Source of the DNA: Nemertoderma westbladi
Taxonomy: Eukaryota > Xenacoelomorpha > Nemertodermatida > Nemertodermatidae
DNA: 64,000 bases
Direction: 5' to 3'
NCBI GenBank assembly: GCA_032718475.1
Contig: JAUCBJ010002429.1
Span: 1 to 64,000, forward strand
The first letter of the stretch is position 1, and the number at the start of each line of letters is the position of its first letter. Below the pieces are notes generated by a model, which made no database searches, had not been told where the DNA came from, and saw nothing but the letters and a program-made list of their open reading frames with translations. The translations under genes and the position numbers were made by a program. Shown here piece after piece: positions 54,980 through 64,000 of the stretch.

Positions 54980-57880
54980 ATGGTATCGATTAGTGTGTTT
55001 GGAGTGGAGAGTATGGCTAGGAGTACGGCCAAGCTCGCTAAATCCAAGGCGGACCCGAATGTTACGCGACAGCGGTTGGACGCATACAACAAAAGAACGG
55101 AGGAATTACGCGCGGAATACAATGCGTTATATCCCTACGATGCGTTATGCGACGCTAGCGACATTTGCGAGGATCCAGACACCGAAATACGCCGATTGTA
55201 TCATACGCTGCAATATTTGACGGTAAACGAACTCTTACCTGCAGCTAGAGACGAATTTGAAGGAATGCATCTTTATAGACGCGCTCGAGGAGCGGATCCA
55301 GAGACCAAGGACGCGTTTTCCGTATACAAACTGTTTTATAAATGTGGAGCGTGTATGCGCGAGCAAGACAACGCGATTCCTATGCGGTTGAACTCGGAGA
55401 ACCCCGAGCCGATATTAGCGCGATGTTCACACCACCAAAGTCTACGTTACCAAGAAGGCGGATACCCTTTGACAAATCCGTATCATTCATTTAAGATGAG
55501 TGGACCGAACGCGGGTGAGATCGTTATTTACGAACCTAAATTAGTCGAACCAGACGTCTACAGCATGGTAGTGGACGAGTCTAATAAGTCGACACAAGAG
55601 AAACGGGAAGCTTTGAGCCTCTACAGGGCGTACAAGGCGTACGAGAAAGGTGAGATCGAGGAGTTCGGCGGAAGGCTCGCGAGCCTACCATTCTATTGGA
55701 TATCCCACGATCAAACCGAACCCAAGGAGATGACACCCGAGCTCTTCGATAGTATCACCTTTGCTCAGCGTTTGTCGCAGAGACTACAGATACCTCATGT
55801 CGAGATGACGCGAGAACCTCAACCCCATTCTACTGGAGCGATAGTACCGGTTGCGAGACCAACTAGTTTTCCTATTAGTATACCGACCCGGAAGGAGACA
55901 ACTTACGAGATCCCTATAGTTGAACACCCGGAGATCATCTCGAACCTGGATTTCCTCCCATCGGTTACCTTCGGTGATGTGTTAGAATCAACCGAGTTGC
56001 GTAAAGTAATAGTTCAAAAAATCGTACGCAACGTGCCTCCACATATCACGGACTTTAAGGAAGTGGATCGCGCGGGGACGGATATCGCACCTTGTATCTT
56101 GCGAGGATATCTGACGAAAACGATTCGATTATGGATCGGAGTTGGGACGTTTGAGACCGACACCGATATCGCGACCAATTGGACCGGTAAACCTATTAGT
56201 TTCGATGACGAAAAGTCGATCGGGAGAATTTGGAAACCTACCGACGATTTACTCGACGATTGGGACGTGACTAGCCGATCTCTGAAAGAGAATGGATATA
56301 TGTTTTATGATAATGAAGGAGGAAGCCATCAGCAAAGCCTCACTTCAAAGACTATACAGATTAGAGCACCAGATGGCGTGTTACATGTCTTCAGCCGACA
56401 GAGGAGTGATAGGAAGATGCCTATGCCGGAAGGAACGACGCAAAGACACGCGATGATAAAACGGATAGTTAAATCCATGGACCTGGCTTGTAGCATAGAA
56501 GCTAGGATGTTGCCAAAGGCCGTGCGAGACGTTGTGTTGGATAAGAGCATCGTCAAGATCGGATCCGGTGTACGGGATGACCTCATTAGCGACTTTGCAG
56601 GGATGCCCACGGAAGAGGACCGATTGCCTACGCCATACGTGGATACTAGACCATTGTTGCTTTGGGCTATTGAGCAAGGATACTTTAGAGAGTATAACAC
56701 GCTAAAAACTGGAACGGGTTATATCTCATATCTGATGTTCAGTTGGGATTACAAGGAGAGTAAGAGGAACAAATACACGGACGTATACGGAGAGGGAGAT
56801 ACCCCCGGCGTAAACGAGTTTGATTCACAGTTGAAGTGGCGAGGTTGCGTGTATTGGGCGATTACTTCACCTCCGCGGATAATCTTACAATACTATTTAG
56901 CGATAGAATCTTCGGTTAACGTTTGTTTCATCGCGGACGTAGTATCCAGAACCTTAAAGCGACACCCGTTATGTCTTGGCGAAGGACATACCTTTTACGA
57001 TGGAGGAAGGACGCATACCGATGTATTCCGACGATTTCTCCAACCCTTTTATAACACCGATGCGCACTGCGAAGTTTTCACGCGAGCGGGACTTAGTGTT
57101 TTCAGGGACGTCTATCTCACTCACGCGGGAAGTCTAGTCGACAGACCGTCGATGTTAACGTTAGTACCCTATGACGGGGAACGCCACGCGGAATTCGAAC
57201 GCCCGGAAGGATCCTGGAAGGCTCGCGAGCCTACCGCCCATCATGACGATGTGGATCCGACCGAGTTGGCGCTAATAGACGAACCGTTACGGCAACTCAT
57301 AGAAATAGAGGAGAACCTTCCGAGGAAGATGCGAACTGAGATACGCGAGTTAGAGAAAAGCGATGCCATGGTTTGTGTACAACCTACGGAGACGAACATA
57401 CCGACTGACCCGGATGATGAGAATTATCACGTGGACGGTAGCGCTCGCCCCATCGGAGATCTCATCTATGAGCGAGTTTGGTATCCTGCCAACACTATTT
57501 GTGGCAGATGTGGAGCAACTGGCCATAACGCAAAGAAGTGCGGAGCGAAGCACATATCTCTACCGGATTTAGTATGCAACTGGTGCGGGGATCAACGTTC
57601 GCACACTTTCTACACTTGCTGGCGTTTCGTGGCGCAGTGTACTTATTGTAATATTAAGGGCCATAGGGCATCCGAATGTCAACTTAGAGACGTCCCCTAT
57701 GAGCACATGTCAGTTAAAATCGTTCGACAATTATTCGACCATTGGGAGGATCTAGCAGATGAGCATGTATCGACGCAGCGACGCCGCTTCCCTATGAGAG
57801 CACATTTGGGATTTTGGGCCGTAAACCCTCTCATAATGTCAAAGGAAGGATATGTATCGGCTATGCCTCAGTACAAATGA
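54980..57880 (+). CDS. Accessory ORF3: putative DEDDy-type exonuclease with three zinc knuckles
   Basis: 966 codons, no stops. Residues 1-400 are not recognised. Residues 438-660 resemble the RNase D/WRN 3'-5' exonuclease fold: an Exo I-like DxE (YDNEG, Asp444/Glu446) before a TIQIRAPDGVLHVF strand; an Exo II-like K-I-G-S-G-V-R-D-D-L (526-535, Asp534); and an Exo III-like YYLAIES (Tyr639...Glu643, Glu instead of the usual Asp). Zinc knuckles follow: C841/C844/H849/C854, C866/C869/H875/C880, C887/C890/H895/C900. Two hairpin motifs lie in the ORF in different frames (55670, 57216). The 5' uORF and a second ATG at 55013 make the start uncertain. It sits where env-like genes sit, but no signal peptide or membrane segment is seen. 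The exonuclease call rests on motif recognition only. Confidence 0.5.
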   Translation: MVSISVFGVESMARSTAKLAKSKADPNVTRQRLDAYNKRTEELRAEYNALYPYDALCDASDICEDPDTEIRRLYHTLQYLTVNELLPAARDEFEGMHLYRRARGADPETKDAFSVYKLFYKCGACMREQDNAIPMRLNSENPEPILARCSHHQSLRYQEGGYPLTNPYHSFKMSGPNAGEIVIYEPKLVEPDVYSMVVDESNKSTQEKREALSLYRAYKAYEKGEIEEFGGRLASLPFYWISHDQTEPKEMTPELFDSITFAQRLSQRLQIPHVEMTREPQPHSTGAIVPVARPTSFPISIPTRKETTYEIPIVEHPEIISNLDFLPSVTFGDVLESTELRKVIVQKIVRNVPPHITDFKEVDRAGTDIAPCILRGYLTKTIRLWIGVGTFETDTDIATNWTGKPISFDDEKSIGRIWKPTDDLLDDWDVTSRSLKENGYMFYDNEGGSHQQSLTSKTIQIRAPDGVLHVFSRQRSDRKMPMPEGTTQRHAMIKRIVKSMDLACSIEARMLPKAVRDVVLDKSIVKIGSGVRDDLISDFAGMPTEEDRLPTPYVDTRPLLLWAIEQGYFREYNTLKTGTGYISYLMFSWDYKESKRNKYTDVYGEGDTPGVNEFDSQLKWRGCVYWAITSPPRIILQYYLAIESSVNVCFIADVVSRTLKRHPLCLGEGHTFYDGGRTHTDVFRRFLQPFYNTDAHCEVFTRAGLSVFRDVYLTHAGSLVDRPSMLTLVPYDGERHAEFERPEGSWKAREPTAHHDDVDPTELALIDEPLRQLIEIEENLPRKMRTEIRELEKSDAMVCVQPTETNIPTDPDDENYHVDGSARPIGDLIYERVWYPANTICGRCGATGHNAKKCGAKHISLPDLVCNWCGDQRSHTFYTCWRFVAQCTYCNIKGHRASECQLRDVPYEHMSVKIVRQLFDHWEDLADEHVSTQRRRFPMRAHLGFWAVNPLIMSKEGYVSAMPQYK

Positions 57881-58655
57881 ATTGTTGGAGTTATTGGATA
57901 TATTGCCGTTGGACAGTGGATTCAAAGTTGTGCGGGACTATTTCTTACAAGTGCACCCCGACAACAAGAATACTTGGAACTTTCAAACTGTGGTGAACAA
58001 GATTACCGCCGGAGAATTCGATAAACTGCGAGTTGAACAGCGGAATCGAGGAGCCTGGCATTCGATAGCTTGGGCATACCGGAGCGCATTTTATCACAAA
58101 CGCGTAACCTCGTGCATTCTGGACGAGACCGACGTTTTGCGTGAGACTGGCTTCAAGGCCACGCCGTTAGCGGAGAAGACGCGTCACCCACAGGATGATC
58201 AGCAATTTCGTATACTCAAAGCCCAGAAGGCCGGACAAGAGATTAAGAAGATAGTGAATGTCGCCGAGAGGACGACATCGAAGTCGCAAATCCGGATGAC
58301 TCGGGGCACGGTTTCCCTTGCTAGAGAACCACGCGGAGGGACAGGATACGCTTTGACTGAACCCATTAGGATTCAAACGACGTCAGAGAGCGAGGTGTCA
58401 ACGGACGGAACGGTCCTACCTTTTCGACTTCCTCCTAGCATTGTAGAAACTCGATCCGATGTTAAGCCAACAGTTGGAATCGGACGAGGATTTAGAGGAT
58501 TAAGCGCACGACGGATGTGCGAAACTCCCGTCGTCCCCTTTCCTAGCGTTTTGGAACCACCGACGACTCGACGCCGAAGTCCGAGCCCAGTTCGACCTCG
58601 ACCACCCCCCAATCGCACTAGAGGACGTGGACGAGCCCGTTCAGCGAAGGAATAG
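57852..58655 (+). CDS. Accessory ORF4: basic protein of unknown function
   Basis: 267 codons, overlapping the end of ORF3 by 29 nt in the +1 frame. The N-terminal 100 residues look globular and helical (MYRLCLSTNELLELLDILPL, WHSIAWAYRSAFYHKRV). The rest is Ser/Thr/Arg-rich and ends in a strongly basic tail (RRRSPSPVRPRPPPNRTRGR) suited to nucleic-acid binding. The overlap suggests reinitiation or +1 frameshifting after ORF3. No known family recognised; it could be a split-off nucleocapsid-like tail. Confidence 0.5.
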   Translation: MYRLCLSTNELLELLDILPLDSGFKVVRDYFLQVHPDNKNTWNFQTVVNKITAGEFDKLRVEQRNRGAWHSIAWAYRSAFYHKRVTSCILDETDVLRETGFKATPLAEKTRHPQDDQQFRILKAQKAGQEIKKIVNVAERTTSKSQIRMTRGTVSLAREPRGGTGYALTEPIRIQTTSESEVSTDGTVLPFRLPPSIVETRSDVKPTVGIGRGFRGLSARRMCETPVVPFPSVLEPPTTRRRSPSPVRPRPPPNRTRGRGRARSAKE

Positions 58656-59304
58656 AAAGCGAGTGGAAGGAAGGCTTGCGAGCCTACCGATTTGGATATT
58701 ATATTTGGATATTATATTTGGATATTTTATTTGGATATTATATTTGGATATTTTATTTGAATATTTATATTGGACATTATGTTTGAATGTTGGGTTTGGA
58801 AGGAGCGAGATATGGAAAGGAAGGCTTGCGAGCCTACCGTTAGCAATTGGTGCTCAGGAGAAGATATCCAGACCAGCAGGACGAACTATTAGATCGTCAG
58901 GAGGACATTATTGAAAGTTATTAGCGCATTATGTTTATATTATATTTGGACTGATTTAATTTGGTGAAGGTTTATTATGTATATTTACAATATATAAAGA
59001 TTTATCGAAAGAGTTTGATTTATTTGTTTGATTTGTTTGATTTATTTGTTCTGATTTGTTTAATTTGCTTACCTTGATAACCGAAAGCCTTTTTTGTATT
59101 TTAGGCACTAAAGTTAATTCGTAAATTTGTATTTGTATGTACGATCGATTGTATTTACGCCGTATCTGCAATATTAAGTATGCAATAATTAGATAGTGAT
59201 TATATTTTATATTTTAGGCCCTACCAGTAAATTTAGAAATAGTTTGTAAATATTTTATATTTCGATTGGTGAAAACAGTCTTACTTACTGTTTTCATGGA
59301 GCGG
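58656..59304 (+). other. AT-rich tail of BEL/Pao internal region
   Basis: Contains two hairpin motifs (58669, 58819), tandem TTTGGATATTATA repeats (58690-58760), TTTGATTTATTTG repeats (59013-59060) and a 10-bp-stem hairpin TGAAAACAGT...ACTGTTTTCA (59270-59296), nine bases before the 3' LTR, where a polypurine tract is expected. Confidence 0.6.
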
Positions 59305-61569
59305 TGATGAATTATTTCACTATAAGATAGCATTTGTAGTTTAACTTTAACGTAAAAACTTTCGAAAATCCGACGTATTTTGATTGAGTTACAGTAATAT
59401 AATATGCCTATTCATATTTGTACACATAAAACCCTTAGGTACTCTCGTGGCGTAGTGGTCAGATGGTTAAGGCGTTGGTTACATTACATAGGTTACGAGT
59501 TCGAATCCCAGTTGGGAAATTTGTATTTTGGGGCCATTTATTTTCGTTTGGTGCTAATTGGTAGGCCAATGAGAAGCGTACAACGTAGCGGATGATGAGC
59601 CAGGCCAATCATAGGGCATAAATTATCTTATTGCTCAAATGTGAGGCAGTGGAAAATTCTGTTAGGATTCCATGTCCCAGATTAGTGTAAGGGCCAGACT
59701 GCGTTGAACGATGAGCTGGGCCAATCATAGGGCACGAAGCACTTTATTGCTCAAATGTGAAGCTGTGGAAAATTCTGTTTAGTTTCCATGTGCGATATTT
59801 AGTATAAAAGGCCGGTTTGACTTCTTATCACTTCTTATCACCTTATAACCCCTTATAACGTTATTCAAAATTGTTATTAGTTTATTTTCGGTTTCTTGTT
59901 GAAACTTTATTTGATAAATCCTTTGTAAAACTGTAAATATACTGCAAATTCCTGAACATGTTTTCTTTTGGTCCAACTTTGGGACAGCCAAACATCAGGG
60001 AGATGGCAGCCTAGACCGTTAGGCCGTAAGCAACGCAGGGAAGAGATGTCCACAACACGCTAGCGCCCACATTGGATGGACCGCGCACCCCCTTTGCCCC
60101 TTCGAAATACTCCACTTGCCATGCAGCGCCCGCTTTGTGAGAAGGTAAGACTTTGTTCGACGCCCTTGCCCGCCGTAAGACCTATAGATCAGGGTAAGCG
60201 TGACGCCGTACTGGACGCCGCAAATTTAGGATCAAATAATTATATTCAGACAGAAACACCCCCCCTTTGTCATGTCCTACGAACCCCTGGGTTAACCTGT
60301 ACTTCCTACAGGTGCGAACTATTGCCATTCGTCAGTACGCGAGTACATATTAGGTACGGACAGCATATGTTCCATAATTTAGTGATTCGTAGCACTGACT
60401 GTTTGGTACCGGTTCGCTTTGTAGAACGTACATTAGTACCCCCCCCCCCCCCTGTCTGGAGTTAGCTATTTGATCAGGCAAGGAGCATTTCTGCTACCGG
60501 CACACTGCTTGGCCTAGGGAGGTTTATTAATATCCTACCGCGCCTTGCCACGTACTGATAGGTATTGCTGCTAACTACCGCAGCAACAAAGTTCTAGAAT
60601 TAAATTAGTATACCAGATCAGCTAACGTACGGTAGCAATTAACCCCTATTCTTATCTTACAACCAGAATCTGGTATTAGTGCCGATCACGGGTGTAGTTA
60701 CTAACACCGTGGTTGCCCATTGGGTTGTGGATAGGAAGGAGAGAGCTTTGACGTCATTTGTGAGTATAAAGTTCTACAAAACACGACTAGTTTATTTTAG
60801 TAGCTAGCGCACGGTATCATTTAGTCAGAAAATCACTAAAACCTAGTAAAGGAATTACACGAAATTGTTTTATTTGTAACACACCCACACACACACGCCC
60901 TAAAACATATTGCCCTTAAAGTTCTACTAGCTATAGCGCACTATACATTACTTTAGGTGGAAATTATCTGTATTTGTAAAATTAGGATCTGATTTAGTTG
61001 CGGCAAGAGAGAGTATTTCATTTTCGTTATTAAACTGTTGTTTTCTGTCCAGCAGTTATTGTTACATTTAGGCCTGACCCTTTAGACTGATTTCGTACAG
61101 GGGGATCAGTTATCGTTACATTTAGGCACGACTTTAGGCTGATTTAGACAGGGGTAATCAGCATTGTTACACTAGGTCTGTTAACCACCTAGTTCGTATA
61201 TAAACCATATAAATCACACCGCGGCAAGTTACTGTATTTAGGACTGTCAGTGATAGTTAGGATTCGCTGCGCGGGGATTGTTTTCCCATGAGTTTGGTCT
61301 GTTACTGTAACTGTACATCTGCCTCACCGGTTAGAGGACAGGTATCCTTCTGTCTAGTACGTAGGCATTAGACCCGCTCACGTACATAAAATAGATACTA
61401 GGCTCTGTTCCTCGCCAGTAGTCGTTTGTGTATTGTATCTGTTTGTTTAGATATCCTGGACTGGGATTTGTTGTCAGATACTGTACGAGCCCGTATACAT
61501 TACTAGAGTCTCATAGTAAGATACATCGTTACTAGGATCTGGTAAGCGGTATACTACTGGACCCTTACA
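59305..61569 (+). repeat. BEL/Pao 3' LTR
   Basis: 2265 bp, same length as the 5' LTR and collinear with it without visible indels. TATAAAA at 59803-59809; tRNA-like segment at 59441-59524; poly-C 60439-60452. The short ORFs inside (59404-59595, 59779-59991, 60076-60465) repeat those of the 5' LTR and have no coding support. Confidence 0.93.
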
Positions 61570-61770
61570 TCATCTGTATCTGATCTTTCAAACCGGGTTT
61601 ATATGGCTTCCAGCATTACCATCAAAAAGCCAACCTCTGCCCTCCTGCATCACGTTGACGTCGTGGTGTGACAGAGCTTTAAGACTGGACATTGAACAAA
61701 GGCTTGTAGGAAAAGTGTATCTTAATTGAAAATTTGGCAAGTCAGTGAGATCTGCATCCCATAAACCGAG
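61570..61770. repeat. Foldback element, outer part of right arm
   Basis: Resumes the foldback right arm after the BEL/Pao insertion (TCATC duplication at 61570-61574). Inverted match to 41918-41718, including AAACCGGGTTTATATGGCTT and the end GGCAAGTCAGTGAGATCTGC. Confidence 0.8.
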
Positions 61771-61934
61771 TTACTAGCTAAGAACTAGCTAGATTCTGTA
61801 CTGCTGAACTGCACTACCGACTGCACTATCCAAATGCTGATACTGATAATTCTACTGCCTACTGGTACTGCTGTACTGTGTTCTGGCTGAACCCCGAAGC
61901 CTGAACGCTAACGCCCCTGCACTCATAGCTAGCT
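61771..61934. other. Short unassigned segment, possible LINE 5' UTR
   Basis: Repeated short TACTGCTG/CTGCACTA words; no gene. Confidence 0.3.
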
Positions 61935-64000
61935 ATGGGCCCTACAGTTGATAGTTATATTGAGAATGGGGTACTCTGTTACTCTTTTCTGCGTTTGCAG
62001 CGAGGGACTCCATACAATGAATTGGTCGAAACACTTATATGTTGGCCGGGGTTTTCTAATGCAGACTATGAAGAAGCCAGATCGGTTCTGATCGAGGTTC
62101 TGGGATCCGACCGCGAAGTAAAAAAGTGGTTTGGTCAGAAACACACAGGTGATTTAAAGCGCCGTCGATAAGTCATCGACATTCTGGGTATTCTTGAAAC
62201 GCCGGATTTCTGTGGCCTAGATCCAATGCCAAAATTCGTTGTGGAGGACTTTACCCGACTCCCTCCAGTGACCACCGCAGGTTCGATTCTAACAACCCTG
62301 TCAGCGGATGTAAACTCCCTAAAGGAGCGCCTGGCGGTTCTCAAATCGCGACCGCCTCCTCTGCCTTCACGTGGGGCTGCTCCTGTTCCATCCCTGGTAT
62401 GAATTACGCGGTGCCGGTATATGTACTGGTAAACAGGCCGAACCCGAGTAACCAGTCGGTTCCAGTTCAGCTTGTCGACCTCAGTAGGGAGGATGCTGCT
62501 CACAACAAGGTAGCCAGCTGTGTGGCTAATCCACAGCTTGCGCATTCAGCTCAGGAATCAGACCACGACTCCGTCACTTTGGGCATCAGTTGTGGGTGCG
62601 GCTTCGGCGCAACACCAGACGCTGCAAGGTGCCAGCCTCGTCGATGGGATGACAACAATTGGGAATCGAGGCCGTCCAGTAAAGGCTGTCAATAAATTGC
62701 CCAATAGTAGCACCGGTAGTACAAGACAACCACGGCAGCCGCAAGTCGTTGGGACTGGCAACGGATTGGCCCAACACGACGGAGCGAGTTCGATCTGCAA
62801 GTTGTACATATCCCATATCGACATGGAGGAGACAGCGGATAGGTTGGTTGCCTATATAAAGGGGACCTTCAAATACCAGGTCAAATGTGAAGAAGTTAAT
62901 AATAAGAATACTATCTACAAATCATTTGTTATCACCTGCAAAGGCGCAGAAGCTGATGCAATTAAAGCAGAAGGCGCAGCCGCCTACTGGCCGCCACGTG
63001 TTCAAGTTCGTGACTGGTTCGAGCGGAGGGGATACTCGGGTCTGGGCATGGTGACACAGGCGCCGCTCGGACCTCCACAGCCACAGGGATCTCTACGAGG
63101 ATCGACGGAAAGTGAAACACAAAGCAATAATGATGGCGACAACAAAACATCTGAAACTGTCGTCGTATAATGCAAACTCAATACGAACGGCAAAGAGTCA
63201 ATACGTGATGAATAAACTGTTTGAAGGTTTGGATATAATCTTTGTCCAGGAGCATCTTCTTCCCAAACAGGATATCCCCTTCTTAGATTTTCTTTCTAAG
63301 GACTTTGGTGTACGCGGAACCTCGCCGGTGGATCTCTCTAATGGTCCACTCCTTGGTAGACCCTATGGAGGACTTGCTGTGTTCTGGAAGAATGAACTGG
63401 TGAAATCGATCGAAGTAATCGACTCATCAGATCCTCGGTACCTCGCCATTAAGATATCCGATGAATTCGGAGATGATATAGTGCTAATTAATGTATACCT
63501 CCCTTATGAATGCCAAGGGAACTATGACGAGTACATCGAGTTTCTGGGTAAACTCCAAGCTCTTATCGACACACTTCCTTTTAGTAAAATTTTTATAAGC
63601 GTTTAAGCGTTTATAGGCGACCTTAATGCCGACCCGTCAAGGGCATTTTATACTTAATTAATGGATTGGTTCATTGAGAATGGATTTGAGGTTCTGGATA
63701 TATCATCATTGCCCTCCAACATGTTCACGTACGTAAACCCGCTGTACAAGTGCACTTCCTGGTTGGACCACTGCATTGCATCCCTGTTGCTGAAGCCATT
63801 AATTGGCGACATAACTGTTAGCTACGACGCGTCTTTTTCAGACCATATGCCAATTTCATTGGAACTGGATATTAAGTGCGACACTTCTACAGGTCCAGAA
63901 TGTGGGACCCACACAAATCCAACACATAAACCTATCTGGGAAAAGGCGTCCAGCGCTGACTTGGCGAACTACAACTGGGTTGCTGCTGAGAAAATCGCGG
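61935..64000 (+). mobile_element. APE-type LINE, 5' part, runs off the window
   Basis: ORF1 region: 61935-62171, then an in-frame TAA, more coding-like sequence to about 62400, and 62520-63170 with an RRM-like segment (ICKLYISHIDMEETADRLVA then YIKGTFKYQVKCEE) and WPPRVQVRDWF. ORF2 starts in the overlapping +1 frame near 63112-63133 and encodes an APE endonuclease (SYNANSIRTAKSQYVMNKL, FVQEHLL, RPYGGLAVFWKNE, INVYLPYE). It is broken near 63600 by a duplicated AGCGTTTA, after which GDLNADPSR, SWLDHCIAS and FSDHMPISLELDI continue in another frame. Decayed copy; RT would lie beyond 64000. Confidence 0.75.

Larger units (their letters stand above)
46895..58838 (+). repeat. Dispersed 20-nt hairpin family, 12 copies
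   Basis: Copies at 46895, 47971, 48064, 49732, 49810, 49888, 52586 (variant), 54523, 55670, 57216, 58669 and 58819; each spans 20 nt. Consensus GGAAGGCTTGCGAGCCTACC folds as GG.AGGCT/AGCCT.CC around TGCG or CGCG. In ORFs it is read in all three frames: GRLASLP (49732, 49888, 55670), WKACEPT or WKAREPT (47971, 48064, 57216) and EGSRAYQ (46895). Three copies are non-coding (54523, 58669, 58819). None was seen outside the element or in its LTRs. Confidence 0.9.
42946..61569 (+). mobile_element. Complete 18.6-kb BEL/Pao LTR retrotransposon
   Basis: Bounded by 2265-bp LTRs with TG...CA ends and a 5-bp duplication TCATC (42941-42945, 61570-61574). Order: 5' LTR; leader with two copies of a splice-donor repeat; coiled-coil gag; BEL-type gag core with zinc knuckle; RT and RNase H; PD-rich repeat; integrase with DUF5641-like tail; an 800-bp gap; a 966-codon ORF; a basic 267-codon ORF; AT-rich tail; 3' LTR. 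BEL/Pao assignment rests on the YVDD box, the DUF1759-like gag core and the integrase plus C-terminal region. BEL elements are usually 4-10 kb, so this is about twice normal size. No canonical primer-binding site follows the 5' LTR, and the purine tract before the 3' LTR (ATGGAGCGG) is weak. Confidence 0.92.

Noticed and set aside
54980-57880. Envelope-like gene after integrase
   Set aside because: No signal peptide, membrane segment or cleavage site; zinc knuckles and exonuclease-like motifs point inside the cell.

Overview
This window is nuclear DNA from an animal, probably a marine invertebrate. Genes have introns with GT/AG junctions, non-coding DNA is AT-rich and full of minisatellites, and transposable elements cover most of it. 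The transposons (LINEs with a 2A-like NPGP motif, LINEs with a restriction-like endonuclease end, a BEL/Pao element) and frequent TAGGCCTA palindromes would suit an echinoderm or hemichordate, but the species cannot be fixed from sequence alone. There is no bacterial or CRISPR content.

Region 1 (about 1.76-37.3 kb) is a large inverted duplication. The left arm (about 1762-18446) and right arm (about 28084-37338) each carry the 5' exons of a prolyl 4-hydroxylase alpha-subunit gene, transcribed away from each other. Seven coding exons have identical lengths (131, 93, 170, 168, 225, 140, 180 nt) and nearly identical sequence. Arm homology stops just before exon 8, which is seen only on the right. 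Since duplicating, each arm has gained its own LINE insertions and expanded its own minisatellites, so many old and new target sites can be read by comparing the arms. The 9.6 kb spacer holds an intact, intronless UBE2G2-type ubiquitin-conjugating enzyme gene and a three-level transposon nest (L2/CR1-like LINE, then a TIR DNA element, then a 5'-truncated LINE).

Region 2 (about 38-42.9 kb) is downstream of P4HA exon 8. It holds an antisense, near-complete CR1/L2-type LINE and a foldback element.

Region 3 (42946-61569) is a complete BEL/Pao LTR retrotransposon of 18.6 kb. It has two 2265-bp LTRs that differ at about 15 sites by eye, TG...CA ends and a 5-bp target duplication (TCATC), and sits inside an arm of the foldback element. 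Beyond gag, RT/RNase H and integrase it carries a 966-codon ORF with three zinc knuckles and what looks like a DEDDy-type 3'-5' exonuclease core, then a basic 267-codon ORF. A 20-nt hairpin (GGAAGGCTTGCGAGCCTACC) is scattered at least 12 times through the internal region, in all three reading frames of the ORFs and in non-coding gaps. This element is the strongest candidate for something undescribed.

Region 4 (about 61.8-64 kb) is the start of another APE-type LINE that runs off the window.
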